Shown here one piece after another: positions 53,346 through 63,096 of a stretch of 64,000 bases of DNA. The notes under the pieces were generated by a model. It had not been told where the DNA came from, did not search any database, and saw only the letters and a list, made by a program, of their open reading frames with translations. This DNA comes from Actinomyces oris (GTDB taxonomy: Bacteria; Actinomycetota; Actinomycetes; Actinomycetales; Actinomycetaceae): NCBI RefSeq assembly GCF_001553935.1, contig NZ_CP014232.1, positions 2,232,001 through 2,296,000 of the forward strand. Direction: 5' to 3'. A program made the position numbers and the translations under genes. How positions within the stretch are numbered: the first letter of the stretch is position 1; every line of letters starts with the position of its first letter.

Positions 53346-54292
53346 CGGTGCGTCTCCTTCGTCTCATTGGTGTCGGCGGTTCCCTCACGGGAGGGCGTGG
53401 TCAGCACGTCCCGGAAGATCTCGGTGAGCCGGTGGCGCACCGGGCCGAGCTCGCGCACCGTCCCCAGGCGCTGGGCCGTGCTCAGCAGCTCCTGCTCATC
53501 GGCTCCCGCCGCGGTGATGACCAGGCGGCCGGCGTCATCGACCACGAGCGTGGGGGCGGGCAGGTTCAAGGAGGCGGTCTGCACTGGTGCGCTCCCCGCG
53601 GCCGGCTCGACAACGGCCCGCCATCGGGGCGTCGCGGTGGCCTGCAGCTCGGGAATCGTCCCATCGGCCACGAGCCGGCCCGAGCGGACGATGACCACCC
53701 GGTCGCACAGGCGCTCGACGACGTCGAGCTGGTGGGAGGAGAACAGAGTGGGCACGCCTGCTGCCGCCCGCTCCAGGATGACCTGGCTCATGACGTCCAC
53801 GGCCACCGGATCCAGGCCGGAGAAGGGCTCATCGAGAATGAGCAGCTCGGGGCCGCTCACCAGCGCGGCAGCCAGCTGGACACGCTGCTGGTTGCCCAGC
53901 GACAGGCTCTGCACCTCGTCGCCGCGGCGCTCCTCCAGGCCCAGGCGCTCGGTCCACTGGCTCGCGGCCGCCTTGGCAGCGGAGGCGGACAGACCGTGGA
54001 GACGGGCCAGGTAGATGAGCTGCTCGGCCACCTTCATTCGGGGGTAGAGGCCGCGCTCCTCGGGCATATAGCCGATACTGCGGCGGATGGCGGCGTCCAC
54101 GGGGGCTCCCTTCCAGGTCACGGTGCCGGCGTCAGCGTGGAGCACCCCCATGACGATGCGCATCGTGGTGGACTTGCCCGCTCCGTTCGCACCGACGAAG
54201 CCAACAATCTCACCGCGGTCCAGGGACAAGGAGAGATCGTCCAGGGCCTGTAGGCTCCCGAAGCGTTTGGACAGGCCGGACAGTTCAAGCAT
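53342..54292 (-). CDS. ABC ATPase, NatA-like
   Basis: 316 residues. Walker A GFVGANGAGKSTTM near 32, signature LSLGNQQRVQLAAALV (LSLGN in place of LSGGQ, as in NatA-like subgroup), Walker B LLILDEPFSGLDPVAVD, and SSHQLDVVERLCDRV. The C-terminal region of about 90 residues is characteristic of this subgroup. First gene of the minus-strand pair; promoter at 54374-54402. Confidence 0.88.
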   Translation of the reverse strand: MLELSGLSKRFGSLQALDDLSLSLDRGEIVGFVGANGAGKSTTMRIVMGVLHADAGTVTWKGAPVDAAIRRSIGYMPEERGLYPRMKVAEQLIYLARLHGLSASAAKAAASQWTERLGLEERRGDEVQSLSLGNQQRVQLAAALVSGPELLILDEPFSGLDPVAVDVMSQVILERAAAGVPTLFSSHQLDVVERLCDRVVIVRSGRLVADGTIPELQATATPRWRAVVEPAAGSAPVQTASLNLPAPTLVVDDAGRLVITAAGADEQELLSTAQRLGTVRELGPVRHRLTEIFRDVLTTPSREGTADTNETKETHR

Positions 54293-54373
54293 CGTGGCTC
54301 CTTCGGGTTCGGGAACGAGGTGGGATGGCGGGGAGGGCGTGCGCGCCGCGTGCCCGACTCCCTTGATATGGAA

Positions 54374-54402
54374 AGTGTGCTTGTCTCACGTGGTTGTGTC
54401 AA
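54374..54402 (-). promoter_or_regulatory. Promoter of the NatAB-like operon
   Basis: On the minus strand a perfect TTGACA (54397-54402) is followed after 17 bp by CACACT (54374-54379), a weak -10. The 166-bp region lies between divergent genes. Confidence 0.4.
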
Positions 54403-54458
54403 GTCTCTTTGTCGTTTGAGTCCCCGTGAGAACCGTTGGCGCTGTTAGGGTGGCGCCC

Positions 54459-57400
54459 GTGCACCTCAAGACGTTGACGATCAAGGGATTCAAGTCCTTC
54501 GCGTCGTCGACCACCCTCCGCCTGGAGCCAGGCATCACCGCCGTGGTCGGACCCAACGGGTCCGGCAAGTCCAATGTCGTCGACGCCCTGACCTGGGTCA
54601 TGGGGGAGCAGGGCGCCAAGAACCTGCGCGGCGGCTCCATGGCCGACGTCATCTTCGCCGGCGCCGGCTCCCGCCCGGCCCTCGGGCGTGCCGAGGTCTC
54701 CTTGACCATCGACAACACCGACGGCGCCCTGCCGATCGACTACACCGAGGTCACCATCTCGCGCACCCTGTTCCGTGGCGGCGGGTCGGAGTACCGCATC
54801 AACGGCAGCCCGTGCCGCCTCCTCGACGTCCAGGAGCTCCTCAGCGACACGGGCCTCGGGCGCCAGATGCACGTCATCGTCGGGCAGGGGCAGCTCGACG
54901 CGGTCCTGAGCGCCACGCCTGAGGACCGCCGCGGCTTCATCGAAGAGGCCGCCGGCGTCCTCAAGCACCGCAAGCGCAAGGAACGCGCCCTTCGCAAGCT
55001 GGAGTCCATGGCCGCCGACCTCGCCCGCGTCGCTGACCTCACCCAGGAGCTGCGTCGCCAGCTCGGCCCCCTGGCCCGACAGGCCGCCATCGCCCGGCGC
55101 GCCCGGAGCATCCAGGTCGAGGTCCGTGACGCCACCGCCCGGCTCCTGGCCGACGACGTCGTCCAGGCCCAGTCCCTCCTGGAGGCCGGTGACGAGGACA
55201 AGGAGGCCCTGGCCCGGCGCCGTAGCGCCGTCGAGGAGGCCGAGCGTGTCGCCAGGGCCCGTCTGAGTGAGCTGGCCGCTATCGAGACCACCTCCGCCCA
55301 GCGCCTCGCCCGCGCCGGCGGTATCTGGGAGGAGCTCACGGCCGCGGCCCAGTCCCTCGGGGCGCTCGCGGACGTGGCCGGCGAGCGGATCCGGCTCCTG
55401 GCCTCCGCCCCGGCCCCGAGTCACGGCACCGATCCTGAGGAGCTCGAGCGGCGGGCCGAGGCCGCGGCCCGTGAGGAGGCCGAGCTTGCCGACACCCTCG
55501 AGGCCGCCCGCACCGCGCTCAGTGACGCCACCCGGGTGCGTACGGACGCGGAGACTGCCGAGAAGGCAGCCGACCAGGAGCTCTCAGCGGCTCAGCGTCG
55601 CGTCTCAGACAGACGTGAGACCATCGCCCGGGCCGGTGGGCGCGTCGCCTCGGCCCGTAGTCGCCACGAGGCCAGCCTGGCCGCCCTCGAGCAGGCGCGC
55701 AGCGCGCTGCGCGCCGCTGAGGCCCGCGAGGACAGTGCCCGGGCTGCCCTGGCCGAGGCCGGGGGAGAAGTGGAACCGGTAGAGGTGGCCAGGAGCGGCC
55801 CGCAGGACGACGCCGGTGCTCCACGGCCAGCCTCTGCAGAGGCGGGTGCGGCGGCCGACGCGGCGGTGCGGGCCGCCGCCGTGCATGACGAGGCCTCGCG
55901 GCACCTGGCCCAGGCCCGTGAGGCCGTCGCGGCCGCGACCGACGCCCGCCGGGAGGCGGCCTCCGACCGGGCCACCTGGACCGCCAGACGCGACACCCTG
56001 GCCATGTCCCTGCGGGGCCAGGACGGCACCGCCGCGCTGCTGCAAGCCGGTATCGATGGTCTCCTCGGACCGCTTGCCGAGCACCTCAGTGTCGAGCGCG
56101 GCTGGGAGAACGCCGTCGCCGCCCTTCTGGGAACGCTCGCCGAGGCCGGCCTGGCCGCCGATGTCGAGGCGGCTCTGGCCGGGCTGGAGCATGCCCGTAG
56201 CCAGGACATCGGGGCGGTACGACTGGTGCTGGCCGACGACCCATCACTGACTGCCGAAGCCGACACGGATGAAGAGGCAGGGGCGGCTCCCGTTGACGGG
56301 GCCCTGGCGGCTCGCGACCTCGTCGGTCCCGCGCAGCCGGGACATCTCGAGCGGGTCCTCGACCGGCTGCTCAAGGACTCCTGGTTGGTGGAGGACCTTG
56401 AGGCAGCCAGGACCCTGCGTAGCGAGCTGCCCGATGCCATCGTGGCCACACGTGGCGGAGACGTCCTGGCGCCCGGCTGGGTCGCCGGAGCCGGTCGAGG
56501 AGCCTCCTCAGTCCTTGAGCTCACTGCCGCCCACGACGAGGCCGACACTGAAGCCGCCGCCGCTGCGCAGGCCGAGACTGAGGCCGACGCGGCCCTGGAG
56601 GAGGCCCGTCGCCAGGAGGATGCTGCTCGCCAGGCGCTCAGCGAGGCACTGTCCGCCCTGCGCCAGGCTGACGCCGAGGCCGCCCGGGCCGCCGAGGTGA
56701 TGGCTCGCCTGACCTCCGCCGCCCACGCCGCCGCCGAGGAGACCGGGCGTGCTCGCCGGGTGCTGGAGCGTGCCGAGGCCGAGTCGGTCCAGCGCACCGC
56801 CGAGCTCGCCGCCGCCACTGCCGCGCTGGCAGAGGTGGAGGACGGGGTGGGTGACACCAGTGACGGTGACGGCGCCGGAGGTGCCGGTGGGTCGGGAGCG
56901 GCGGGCGCCTCGGGGAAGGGGAGTCCCGACAGCCTTGAGCGCGCCCTGGAGGTGGCCCGCCGGGAGCGTGAGGCCGCTGCGGACACCGCGCGCCAGGCCC
57001 GCGCCGCGGAGACCGACGCCAGGCTCTCCCTGCGCACTGCCGAGGAGCGCGAGCGCTCCAGCCGCGGGCGGGCCGACTCGCTGCGAGCGGCGGCGCGCCG
57101 TGAAAGGGACCAGCGTGCCGCCGCCGAGCGGGCCCAGCAGCGGCGCAGCGCCCAGCTGGCCGTCGCCACCCATGTGCGGGACCAAGCGCGGGCGGCCGCT
57201 GAGGCAGCGCGCCTCAGTGTGCAGCAGGCGGCAGATGAGCGCGCCGCCATTGAGACTGAGCGTGCCCAGGCCCTGGCCGCCACCAACGAGGTTCGCGAGG
57301 AGATCGACCGGCTGACCAAGGAGCTGGGCAGCCTCACCGACGCCGCCCACCGCGAGGAGGTGGCTCGGGCCGAGCAGCGCATGCGTCTGGAAGCCCTGGC

Positions 57401-58268
57401 GGAGCGCGCCATGAACGAGCTCGGCCTGGAGCTGGAACCCCTTGTGGAGGAGTACGGACCGCACATGCTCGTTCCCGAGCTCATTGAGGACGCCGAGGCT
57501 GCCGCCGATTCTGGCTCCGACTCCGCCGCGGTTCAGGAGACTGCTCAGGTGTCGGCCGGCGGCTCGGGCCACCTGGGCCGTCCCTACGTGCGCTCCGAGC
57601 AGGAGAAGCGCCTGGCCAAGGCCTCGCGCGACCTCACCCGGCTCGGCAAGGTCAACCCGCTGGCCCTGGAGGAGCACGCGGCTCTGGAGCAGCGTCACCA
57701 GTTCCTGGCCGAGCAGCTGGCCGACCTCAAGCGCTCGCGGGACGACCTGCTCAGCATCGTCGAGGAGATCGACGCGCGAGTTCAGGAAGTCTTCGCCCAG
57801 GCCTACGAGGACACCGCCCGTCAGTTCGCCTCCGTCTTCGATCGGCTCTTCCCCGGCGGGGAGGGGCGACTGGTGCTCACGGATCCCGATGACATGCTCA
57901 CCACCGGCATCGAGATCGAGGCGCGCCCCGCCGGCAAGAAGGTCAAGCGACTCTCCCTGCTCTCAGGAGGGGAACGTTCGCTGGCCGCCGTGGCACTCCT
58001 GGTGGCGATCTTCAAGGCACGGCCCTCGCCCTTCTATGTCATGGACGAGGTCGAGGCGGCCCTGGACGACACGAACCTGGGGCGGTTGCTGGAGATTTTC
58101 ACCGAGCTGCGGCGCTCCAGCCAGCTCATCATCATCACCCATCAGAAACGGACCATGGAGGTGGCCGACGCCCTCTACGGCATCACGATGCGCGACGGGG
58201 TCACCAAGGCCGTCTCGCAGAGGCTGGCCCAGCCCGACCGCGGTACGGCTGTGACTCCTGATGTCTGA
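54459..58268 (+). CDS. smc: Chromosome partition protein SMC
   Basis: 1,269 residues. ATPase that organises and segregates the chromosome with ScpA/B. Head motifs: HLKTLTIKGFKSFA at the start, Walker A GPNGSGKSN near 30, then at the C-terminus the signature LSGGERSLAAVALLVA and Walker B PFYVMDEVEAALDD. Long Ala/Glu/Arg coiled coils flank a hinge at about residues 525-690. Each arm has a non-helical break: VEPVEVARSGPQDDAGAP near 440 and a Gly/Ser stretch (GDGAGGAGGSGAAGASG) near 805. The GTG 54459 start matches the family N-terminus (HLKxLxIKGFKSF); GTG 54426 is the other option. Confidence 0.95.
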   Translation: MHLKTLTIKGFKSFASSTTLRLEPGITAVVGPNGSGKSNVVDALTWVMGEQGAKNLRGGSMADVIFAGAGSRPALGRAEVSLTIDNTDGALPIDYTEVTISRTLFRGGGSEYRINGSPCRLLDVQELLSDTGLGRQMHVIVGQGQLDAVLSATPEDRRGFIEEAAGVLKHRKRKERALRKLESMAADLARVADLTQELRRQLGPLARQAAIARRARSIQVEVRDATARLLADDVVQAQSLLEAGDEDKEALARRRSAVEEAERVARARLSELAAIETTSAQRLARAGGIWEELTAAAQSLGALADVAGERIRLLASAPAPSHGTDPEELERRAEAAAREEAELADTLEAARTALSDATRVRTDAETAEKAADQELSAAQRRVSDRRETIARAGGRVASARSRHEASLAALEQARSALRAAEAREDSARAALAEAGGEVEPVEVARSGPQDDAGAPRPASAEAGAAADAAVRAAAVHDEASRHLAQAREAVAAATDARREAASDRATWTARRDTLAMSLRGQDGTAALLQAGIDGLLGPLAEHLSVERGWENAVAALLGTLAEAGLAADVEAALAGLEHARSQDIGAVRLVLADDPSLTAEADTDEEAGAAPVDGALAARDLVGPAQPGHLERVLDRLLKDSWLVEDLEAARTLRSELPDAIVATRGGDVLAPGWVAGAGRGASSVLELTAAHDEADTEAAAAAQAETEADAALEEARRQEDAARQALSEALSALRQADAEAARAAEVMARLTSAAHAAAEETGRARRVLERAEAESVQRTAELAAATAALAEVEDGVGDTSDGDGAGGAGGSGAAGASGKGSPDSLERALEVARREREAAADTARQARAAETDARLSLRTAEERERSSRGRADSLRAAARRERDQRAAAERAQQRRSAQLAVATHVRDQARAAAEAARLSVQQAADERAAIETERAQALAATNEVREEIDRLTKELGSLTDAAHREEVARAEQRMRLEALAERAMNELGLELEPLVEEYGPHMLVPELIEDAEAAADSGSDSAAVQETAQVSAGGSGHLGRPYVRSEQEKRLAKASRDLTRLGKVNPLALEEHAALEQRHQFLAEQLADLKRSRDDLLSIVEEIDARVQEVFAQAYEDTARQFASVFDRLFPGGEGRLVLTDPDDMLTTGIEIEARPAGKKVKRLSLLSGGERSLAAVALLVAIFKARPSPFYVMDEVEAALDDTNLGRLLEIFTELRRSSQLIIITHQKRTMEVADALYGITMRDGVTKAVSQRLAQPDRGTAVTPDV

Positions 58269-58429
58269 GTGAAACGTGATGGGAATGTGATAGACTGCTG
58301 GCAGCATGACGCTCGTTTTCAGATATGAGCCATTGTTGTGTCAGGAAGTTGTCAGGTTTTGTTGTTGATTGGACGACAAGTGCGTGCAAAGTCTGGTCAG
58401 ATCGTAATTCGCAAGGCAGAATCCTAACT

Positions 58430-58804
58430 ATGGGTGTCATGATTCTTCCCCTCGTTGTCGTGCTGGTTGCCGGCCTGCTTGTGCTCGGCATGGTTTGTGC
58501 TGAGCGCTTCCCGGTGCGCTCTTGGCCCTCACGCATTCGCAGCGTGGTCCGCAACTCCCAGGAGGTGCGCCTGGCGGAGCAGGACGTCGAGGTCGAGGTC
58601 GTGCCCCAGGAGGTCAGCCTGTCCGACCTCATGACGCGTGAGGGGCCGGCGGCCTACGCCGGCACCGAGGGCTTCGGAGGGCTGGTCGGCGTCGTCGGAA
58701 AGGCGATGGATGCTGCCGAGAGGACCCGTGGCTCCGCCGGCGCCCGGCGTCGCGCTCAGGCGCATGAGCCGGCAACCGGTGGTCTGTCGCAGTCTCAGAG
58801 TTGA
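58430..58804 (+). CDS. Small single-pass membrane protein, unknown
   Basis: 124 residues, no family recognised. One N-terminal helix (MILPLVVVLVAGLLVLGMV), then basic WPSRIRSVVRNS, an acidic-Val stretch (VRLAEQDVEVEVVPQEV) and a Gly/Arg tail. It lies between smc and ftsY on their strand. Starts at ATG 58430 or 58439. The upstream 160 bp have TAGACT near 58292, a possible -10. A nearby RNA-like element follows. Confidence 0.65.
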   Translation: MGVMILPLVVVLVAGLLVLGMVCAERFPVRSWPSRIRSVVRNSQEVRLAEQDVEVEVVPQEVSLSDLMTREGPAAYAGTEGFGGLVGVVGKAMDAAERTRGSAGARRRAQAHEPATGGLSQSQS

Positions 58805-58947
58805 GTAGCGGCGGCCTTCTCGTGAAATACTGCGGTCAACGTTTTTTCACGACTATGTGATGCCGCGATGACGCTACTTCTCGATGAAATCCTGGCCGTG
58901 GGAGATCGCCGCTCCGATACCCTCTCGCACTTTCTCTCACTGTCCTA

Positions 58948-59045
58948 GAGCCGCTTCGGTCTCAGAGCGACACGGCTCAATGGGCATTGCCGCTACGACG
59001 GCGGCCATTCCTGCAGCACGTCAACAGGCGTGCTGCAGTTTTCTT
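58948..59045 (+). ncRNA. Candidate structured RNA: three hairpins with terminator
   Basis: Hairpin 1: GAGCCG (58948) with CGGCTC (58973-58978), inner TCG/CGA. Hairpin 2: AATGG (58979-58983) with CCATT (59005-59009), inner CCGC/GCGG. Hairpin 3: CTGCAGCACG (59011-59020) with CGTGCTGCAG (59029-59038), then TTTTCTT, a textbook intrinsic terminator. They follow one another with almost no spacing, and no open frame there looks like a protein. It may be a small RNA, or only the 3' end of the smc-downstream transcript. The rest of 58805-59155 shows no gene. Confidence 0.45.
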
Positions 59046-59155
59046 CATGCCACAGCTGCGTCGCACTCCATGGCCGTCGTGCCGTCCGCGGGCGAGAGGC
59101 GACCCGGGCAGGCCGACCCCGCCACAGGGAGCCCATGATCGGGCATGATGGGCCC

Positions 59156-60316
59156 ATGGAACCGATCCTCATCGTTCTCGGCATCATCCTGGTCATCGTC
59201 ATCGGAGGAGGGCTGTGGCTCTACGCCGGCCGACGGCGGGGCCAGGTCTCTGACGAGATCAGCGCCCACCAGCCGATGTCCGTGGAGGACCTTCTGCCCT
59301 CGGAGGGCGAGGACACCGATGAGGATGCGGAAGGGGCGGGCGCCGCCAAGCCGGCTGCGACGCTGGAGTCCCCCGAGTCCATCCCGGGCCGCATGCAGCG
59401 CCTGCGCGCCCGTCTGGCCGGTGCCGGCGGCTTCGGCAAGGCGGTCCTGTCCGTCCTGTCCCGAGGAGACCTCACCGAGGAGGACTGGGAGGAGATCGAG
59501 GACACCCTGCTCACCTCCGACCTCGGTATCGAGGTGACCACCTCCCTCATGGACGAGCTGCGCACCCAGGCCAAGGTTCTGGGAACTTCCGACCCCGAGG
59601 CGGTCCGCACTGTCCTGCACGCCGAGCTGCTCAAGCTCGTCGACCCCTCCCTGGACCGCTCCCTCAACCTGGAGCGCCCCACTCCGACCGAAGGGGCTCA
59701 GGGCAAGCCCGCGGCGGCCATCCTCATGGTGGGGGTCAACGGCACTGGCAAGACCACCACCTGCGGCAAGCTCGCCCGCGTCCTGGTGGCTCAGGACAAG
59801 ACCGTCGTCCTGGGAGCGGCCGACACCTTCCGCGCCGCGGCGGCCGAGCAGCTGAGCACCTGGGGCGAGCGCGTGGGCGTTGACGTCGTGCGCTCCGAGA
59901 AGGAGGGCGCCGACCCCGCCTCAGTCGCCTACGACGCAGCCCGTGAGGCCGCCGCCCAGGAGGCGGACGTCGTCGTCGTCGACACCGCCGGGCGCCTGCA
60001 GAACAAGGCCGGCCTCATGGATGAGCTGGGCAAGATCAAGCGCGTCATGGAGAAGATCGCCCCGGTCGGCGAGATCCTCCTGGTGCTGGACGCCACCACC
60101 GGCCAGAACGGCATGCGTCAGGCTCAGGTCTTCTCCGAGGCCGTGGGCGTCACCGGCATCGTGCTCACCAAGCTCGACGGCACCGCCAAGGGCGGCATCG
60201 TCGTCACTGTCCAGAAGGAGCTGGGCGTGCCCGTCAAGCTCGTGGGCCTGGGGGAGGGCGCCGACGACCTGGCCCCCTTCGACCCGGAGGGCTTCGTCGA
60301 CGCGCTGCTGGGCTGA
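59156..60316 (+). CDS. ftsY: Signal recognition particle receptor FtsY
   Basis: 386 residues. SRP GTPase that docks ribosome-SRP complexes at the membrane. N-terminal transmembrane helix ([20 protein letters not shown]) and an acidic linker replace the E. coli A domain, as in actinobacteria. NG domain: [55 protein letters not shown] 59156 begins at the helix; ATG 59135, with AGGGAG upstream, is also possible. Confidence 0.94.
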   Translation: MEPILIVLGIILVIVIGGGLWLYAGRRRGQVSDEISAHQPMSVEDLLPSEGEDTDEDAEGAGAAKPAATLESPESIPGRMQRLRARLAGAGGFGKAVLSVLSRGDLTEEDWEEIEDTLLTSDLGIEVTTSLMDELRTQAKVLGTSDPEAVRTVLHAELLKLVDPSLDRSLNLERPTPTEGAQGKPAAAILMVGVNGTGKTTTCGKLARVLVAQDKTVVLGAADTFRAAAAEQLSTWGERVGVDVVRSEKEGADPASVAYDAAREAAAQEADVVVVDTAGRLQNKAGLMDELGKIKRVMEKIAPVGEILLVLDATTGQNGMRQAQVFSEAVGVTGIVLTKLDGTAKGGIVVTVQKELGVPVKLVGLGEGADDLAPFDPEGFVDALLG

Positions 60317-60339
60317 GCCTAAGAACCGACGCCCCAGCG

Positions 60340-60951
60340 TTACTCGATGATCCACCCCTTCTGGGCGGCGATGTGCACCGCCGCGGCCCGGGTGGGGGCT
60401 CCGGTCTTGGCCATGGCCTGGGACAGGTGGTTTCGGGTGGTTCCCTCCGAGAGATGGACTCGCCGGGCGACCTCGGAGACGGTGGCGCCGTCGGCCGCCG
60501 CCTGAAGAACCTCGGTCTCCCTGGCGGTCAAGGGGGAGTCCCCGAAGATGAGCGAGTCGGCGGCCAGCGCCGGGTCGACGACTCGCAGCCCGGCATGGAC
60601 CCGGCGCACCGACTCGGCGAGCTCGGTGGCCGGGGCGTCCTTGACGACGAAGCCGTGGGCCCCGGACTGAATGGCGCGCCGCAGGAATCCGGGACGCCCG
60701 AAGGTCGTCACGATGAGGACCCTCGTGGCCGGCAACCGCTCCAGGAGACTCGCGGTCGCGCTCAGCCCGTCGGTGCCGGGCATGTCGACGTCCATGAGGA
60801 CGACGTCGGGCCGGTGCTCGAGCGCGACGGGCAGAACATCGTTCCCGTTCCCGACCTGGGCGACGACCTCGATATCGGTCTCCAGGGCGAGCAGTGCGGC
60901 CAGTGCCCCGCGCACCATGGCCTGGTCATCGGCCAGCATCACTCGGATCAT
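60340..60951 (-). CDS. NarL/FixJ-type response regulator (DesR-like)
   Basis: 203 residues. Receiver domain with acceptor Asp in VVLMDVDMPGTDG near 54 and Lys in VVKDAPATEL near 104, then a LuxR-type helix-turn-helix (LTARETEVLQAAADGATVSE, TTRNHLSQAMAKTG). It pairs with the histidine kinase 77 bp upstream and probably controls the neighbouring ABC exporter. Confidence 0.92.
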   Translation of the reverse strand: MIRVMLADDQAMVRGALAALLALETDIEVVAQVGNGNDVLPVALEHRPDVVLMDVDMPGTDGLSATASLLERLPATRVLIVTTFGRPGFLRRAIQSGAHGFVVKDAPATELAESVRRVHAGLRVVDPALAADSLIFGDSPLTARETEVLQAAADGATVSEVARRVHLSEGTTRNHLSQAMAKTGAPTRAAAVHIAAQKGWIIE

Positions 60952-61028
60952 CGCTCAGCTCCGTCTACTCAAGGTTCCTCAGGGCCGACGGCATGAGTGC
61001 TCGCCGGAGTTCGGGGTGCCCGACCGGC

Positions 61029-62204
61029 TCACCGGCTCGCGTCGGGCGCCATAGGTGAGGATAGGTGGCGGGCGCGCACCCTCAGGACGGTGCCGCTGCC
61101 ATGCGAGGGCGTCTCGATGGTGAGGTCGGCGCCGTTGTCCTGACAGCGCTGGCGCAGTCCCTCCAAGCCGTGACCGTCTCCGGTGCCGGCCGAGTTCAGC
61201 CCGATACCGTCGTCGGCCACCTCAATGGAGTCGGCGCTCAGCGCCACCCTGCAGTGCGAGGCGTGGGCGTGGCGCACGATGTTGGTGACGCCCTCGCGCA
61301 CTACCCAGGCGAAGAGCTCGCGCAGCTCGGGATCGACGATCTCGACGGTCAGCGGGAGGTCGGCGCGGACACCGGCAGAGGTCAGGACGTTCGTGGCTCG
61401 GGCCAGCTCGCCGGCCAGGCTCAGCTCACGGTAGCTGTTGACGGTGGCGCGCACGTCGGCCAGGGCGGAGCGCGCTAGGGACTGAACCTCGGTCAGCTCC
61501 GCCTTGGCCTGATCGGGGGCGGCATCGACGAGTCTGGTGGCGAGCTCGGTCTTCAAGGCGATGACCGTCAGCGAGTGCCCCAGGATGTCATGCATGTCCC
61601 GGGCCATGCGGTTGCGCTCCTCGTTGATCTCCAACTCATGAGTGCGCCGCTCCAGAATGCGGGCCACCCGCCGCTGCTCCATGATGTAGCGCCCGAAGAC
61701 GCAGGCGCCGCCCGCACCGAGCAGAGCGATCCAGGCGCCTTCACTTGCGGACCAGGAGGGACTCATCCTGGGAACGAGGAAGAGTGCACCGGCGAGAATC
61801 GCGATGGGGCCGATGGACGCCTGCCAGGGCAGGGAGAAGGCCAGGACAACGGCCAGGAAGACCACCAGCTGCAGGCTCTGAGGGCCCACGCCGAGGGCGG
61901 CCCCGATCGCTGTGAGTGCGCCGACCACGATGAGCAACAGACTCAGGCGGCCGGGCCAGGTCAGCCCTTGCCGCACCCGTCTCACGCTGAGCGAGCAGGC
62001 GGCGTACAGGCACGCGCAGGAGACGATGGCGCTGACAGCGCCCCACACCCCGCCGCTGGTTCCTCGGGTCAGCCCCTCCCGGACGATCGGAACCATGGAG
62101 GCGGCCCACGCGATCCCCCAGCCGACTGCCACAACGCGGGTGCGGCGAGCCCGCGCCTCGTCGGGGGACAGGGCGCGGGCTTTCATGGCCCTGATGGTAC
62201 TCAC
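61029..62204 (-). CDS. Sensor histidine kinase, HisKA_3 (DesK-like)
   Basis: 391 residues. Five or six transmembrane helices (25-175), then the dimerisation/phosphoacceptor helix RNRMARDMHDILGHSLTVIA with the His, and an ATPase domain with N-box WVVREGVTNIVRHAHA and G-box VADDGIGLN. No extracellular sensor domain, so it senses at or in the membrane, as DesK and LiaS-type kinases do. Lies 4 bp after the permease gene, with which it may be co-transcribed. Confidence 0.92.
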   Translation of the reverse strand: MSTIRAMKARALSPDEARARRTRVVAVGWGIAWAASMVPIVREGLTRGTSGGVWGAVSAIVSCACLYAACSLSVRRVRQGLTWPGRLSLLLIVVGALTAIGAALGVGPQSLQLVVFLAVVLAFSLPWQASIGPIAILAGALFLVPRMSPSWSASEGAWIALLGAGGACVFGRYIMEQRRVARILERRTHELEINEERNRMARDMHDILGHSLTVIALKTELATRLVDAAPDQAKAELTEVQSLARSALADVRATVNSYRELSLAGELARATNVLTSAGVRADLPLTVEIVDPELRELFAWVVREGVTNIVRHAHASHCRVALSADSIEVADDGIGLNSAGTGDGHGLEGLRQRCQDNGADLTIETPSHGSGTVLRVRARHLSSPMAPDASR

Positions 62205-62208
62205 GGTC

Positions 62209-63096
62209 TCACACCCGGGCGGTGTCGCGGCCCATCCTCCAGGCGGCCCCGCCCAGGAAGACGGCGAGCCAGGTCAGCACGTTGACCACCCACCACCAGG
62301 AGAAGCTCTCGGCGCCCATGGGCCACAGCGCCAGGTTGTGCAGCCCGTACATGGGCGTGAAGCTGCCGATGCGATCCATGGTGGAGCCCGGTGTCAACGG
62401 GATGAACATGCCGCCGAGGAAGGCGAGCAGGGCCATGAGCGGGCCGACCACCTGCATGGCGTTGTCCGAGGGCAGGAGGTAGCCGACGAACAGTCCGAAG
62501 GCGACGAAGACCAGGGAGCCCAGCCAGATGATGAGAGCCGAGGAGATCCAGACCCTCGCAGGCATCTGCGCGTGACGCAGGGGGCCGCAGGCGTAGACGG
62601 CGCCGATGGCCAAGGCGCTGATGAGCATCCCCACGATTGCCTTGGCGGTGATGTAGGCGATGGGCTTGAGCGGGGTCAGACGCAGCTGGCGGCTCCATCC
62701 TGAGGCCCGCTCGGTGCTCACGGCCGCTCCTGCCCCGGTGGTGGTCATGAGCGCGCCGTACAGGGCCATGCCGATCATCATGTTCGCCACGACGTTGCCG
62801 TTGCCGTAGGGCATGGCGGAGTAGTCGGTGGTGGTGAACATGAGGAAGAAGGCCACCGGAAGAACGATCGAGAAGATGACGGACCGACGGTTGCGCAGGC
62901 GCCGGCGCACCTCGAGCGACAGAAGAGGAAGGCTCAACCCTCCCAGCGGTGGCGCGGTCCGGGAGGACAGATCGAGGCGCGTGACTACTGATGATGCGTA
63001 GGAGGACGAGGAGGACTGAGAAGAGGACATTGCGGTTCCGATGGAGGACGTGGGTGGGAGGGTGACGGTGTTGCCGGGGCGGGAGGAACGGCTCAT
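62209..63096 (-). CDS. ABC-2 permease (drug/lipid export type)
   Basis: 295 residues. Ser-rich hydrophilic N-terminus (about 55 residues), then six helices including VIFSIVLPVAFFLMFTT, and the segment GASERASGW-like STERASGWSRQLRLTPL that marks ABC-2 drug exporters. Overlaps the ATPase gene by 4 bp. The start may be later, for example at the Met of TAMSSSQ, because the first 22 residues are low in family character. Confidence 0.85.
   Translation of the reverse strand: MSRSSRPGNTVTLPPTSSIGTAMSSSQSSSSSYASSVVTRLDLSSRTAPPLGGLSLPLLSLEVRRRLRNRRSVIFSIVLPVAFFLMFTTTDYSAMPYGNGNVVANMMIGMALYGALMTTTGAGAAVSTERASGWSRQLRLTPLKPIAYITAKAIVGMLISALAIGAVYACGPLRHAQMPARVWISSALIIWLGSLVFVAFGLFVGYLLPSDNAMQVVGPLMALLAFLGGMFIPLTPGSTMDRIGSFTPMYGLHNLALWPMGAESFSWWWVVNVLTWLAVFLGGAAWRMGRDTARV

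Noticed and set aside
55592..57484. 630-codon minus-strand frame over smc
   Set aside because: Ser/Ala/Arg-only composition, as expected for the complement of Ala/Glu/Arg coiled coil.
58884..59138. 84-codon frame over the hairpin block
   Set aside because: Sequence is dictated by the hairpins and lacks a ribosome-binding site; the RNA reading explains the region better.
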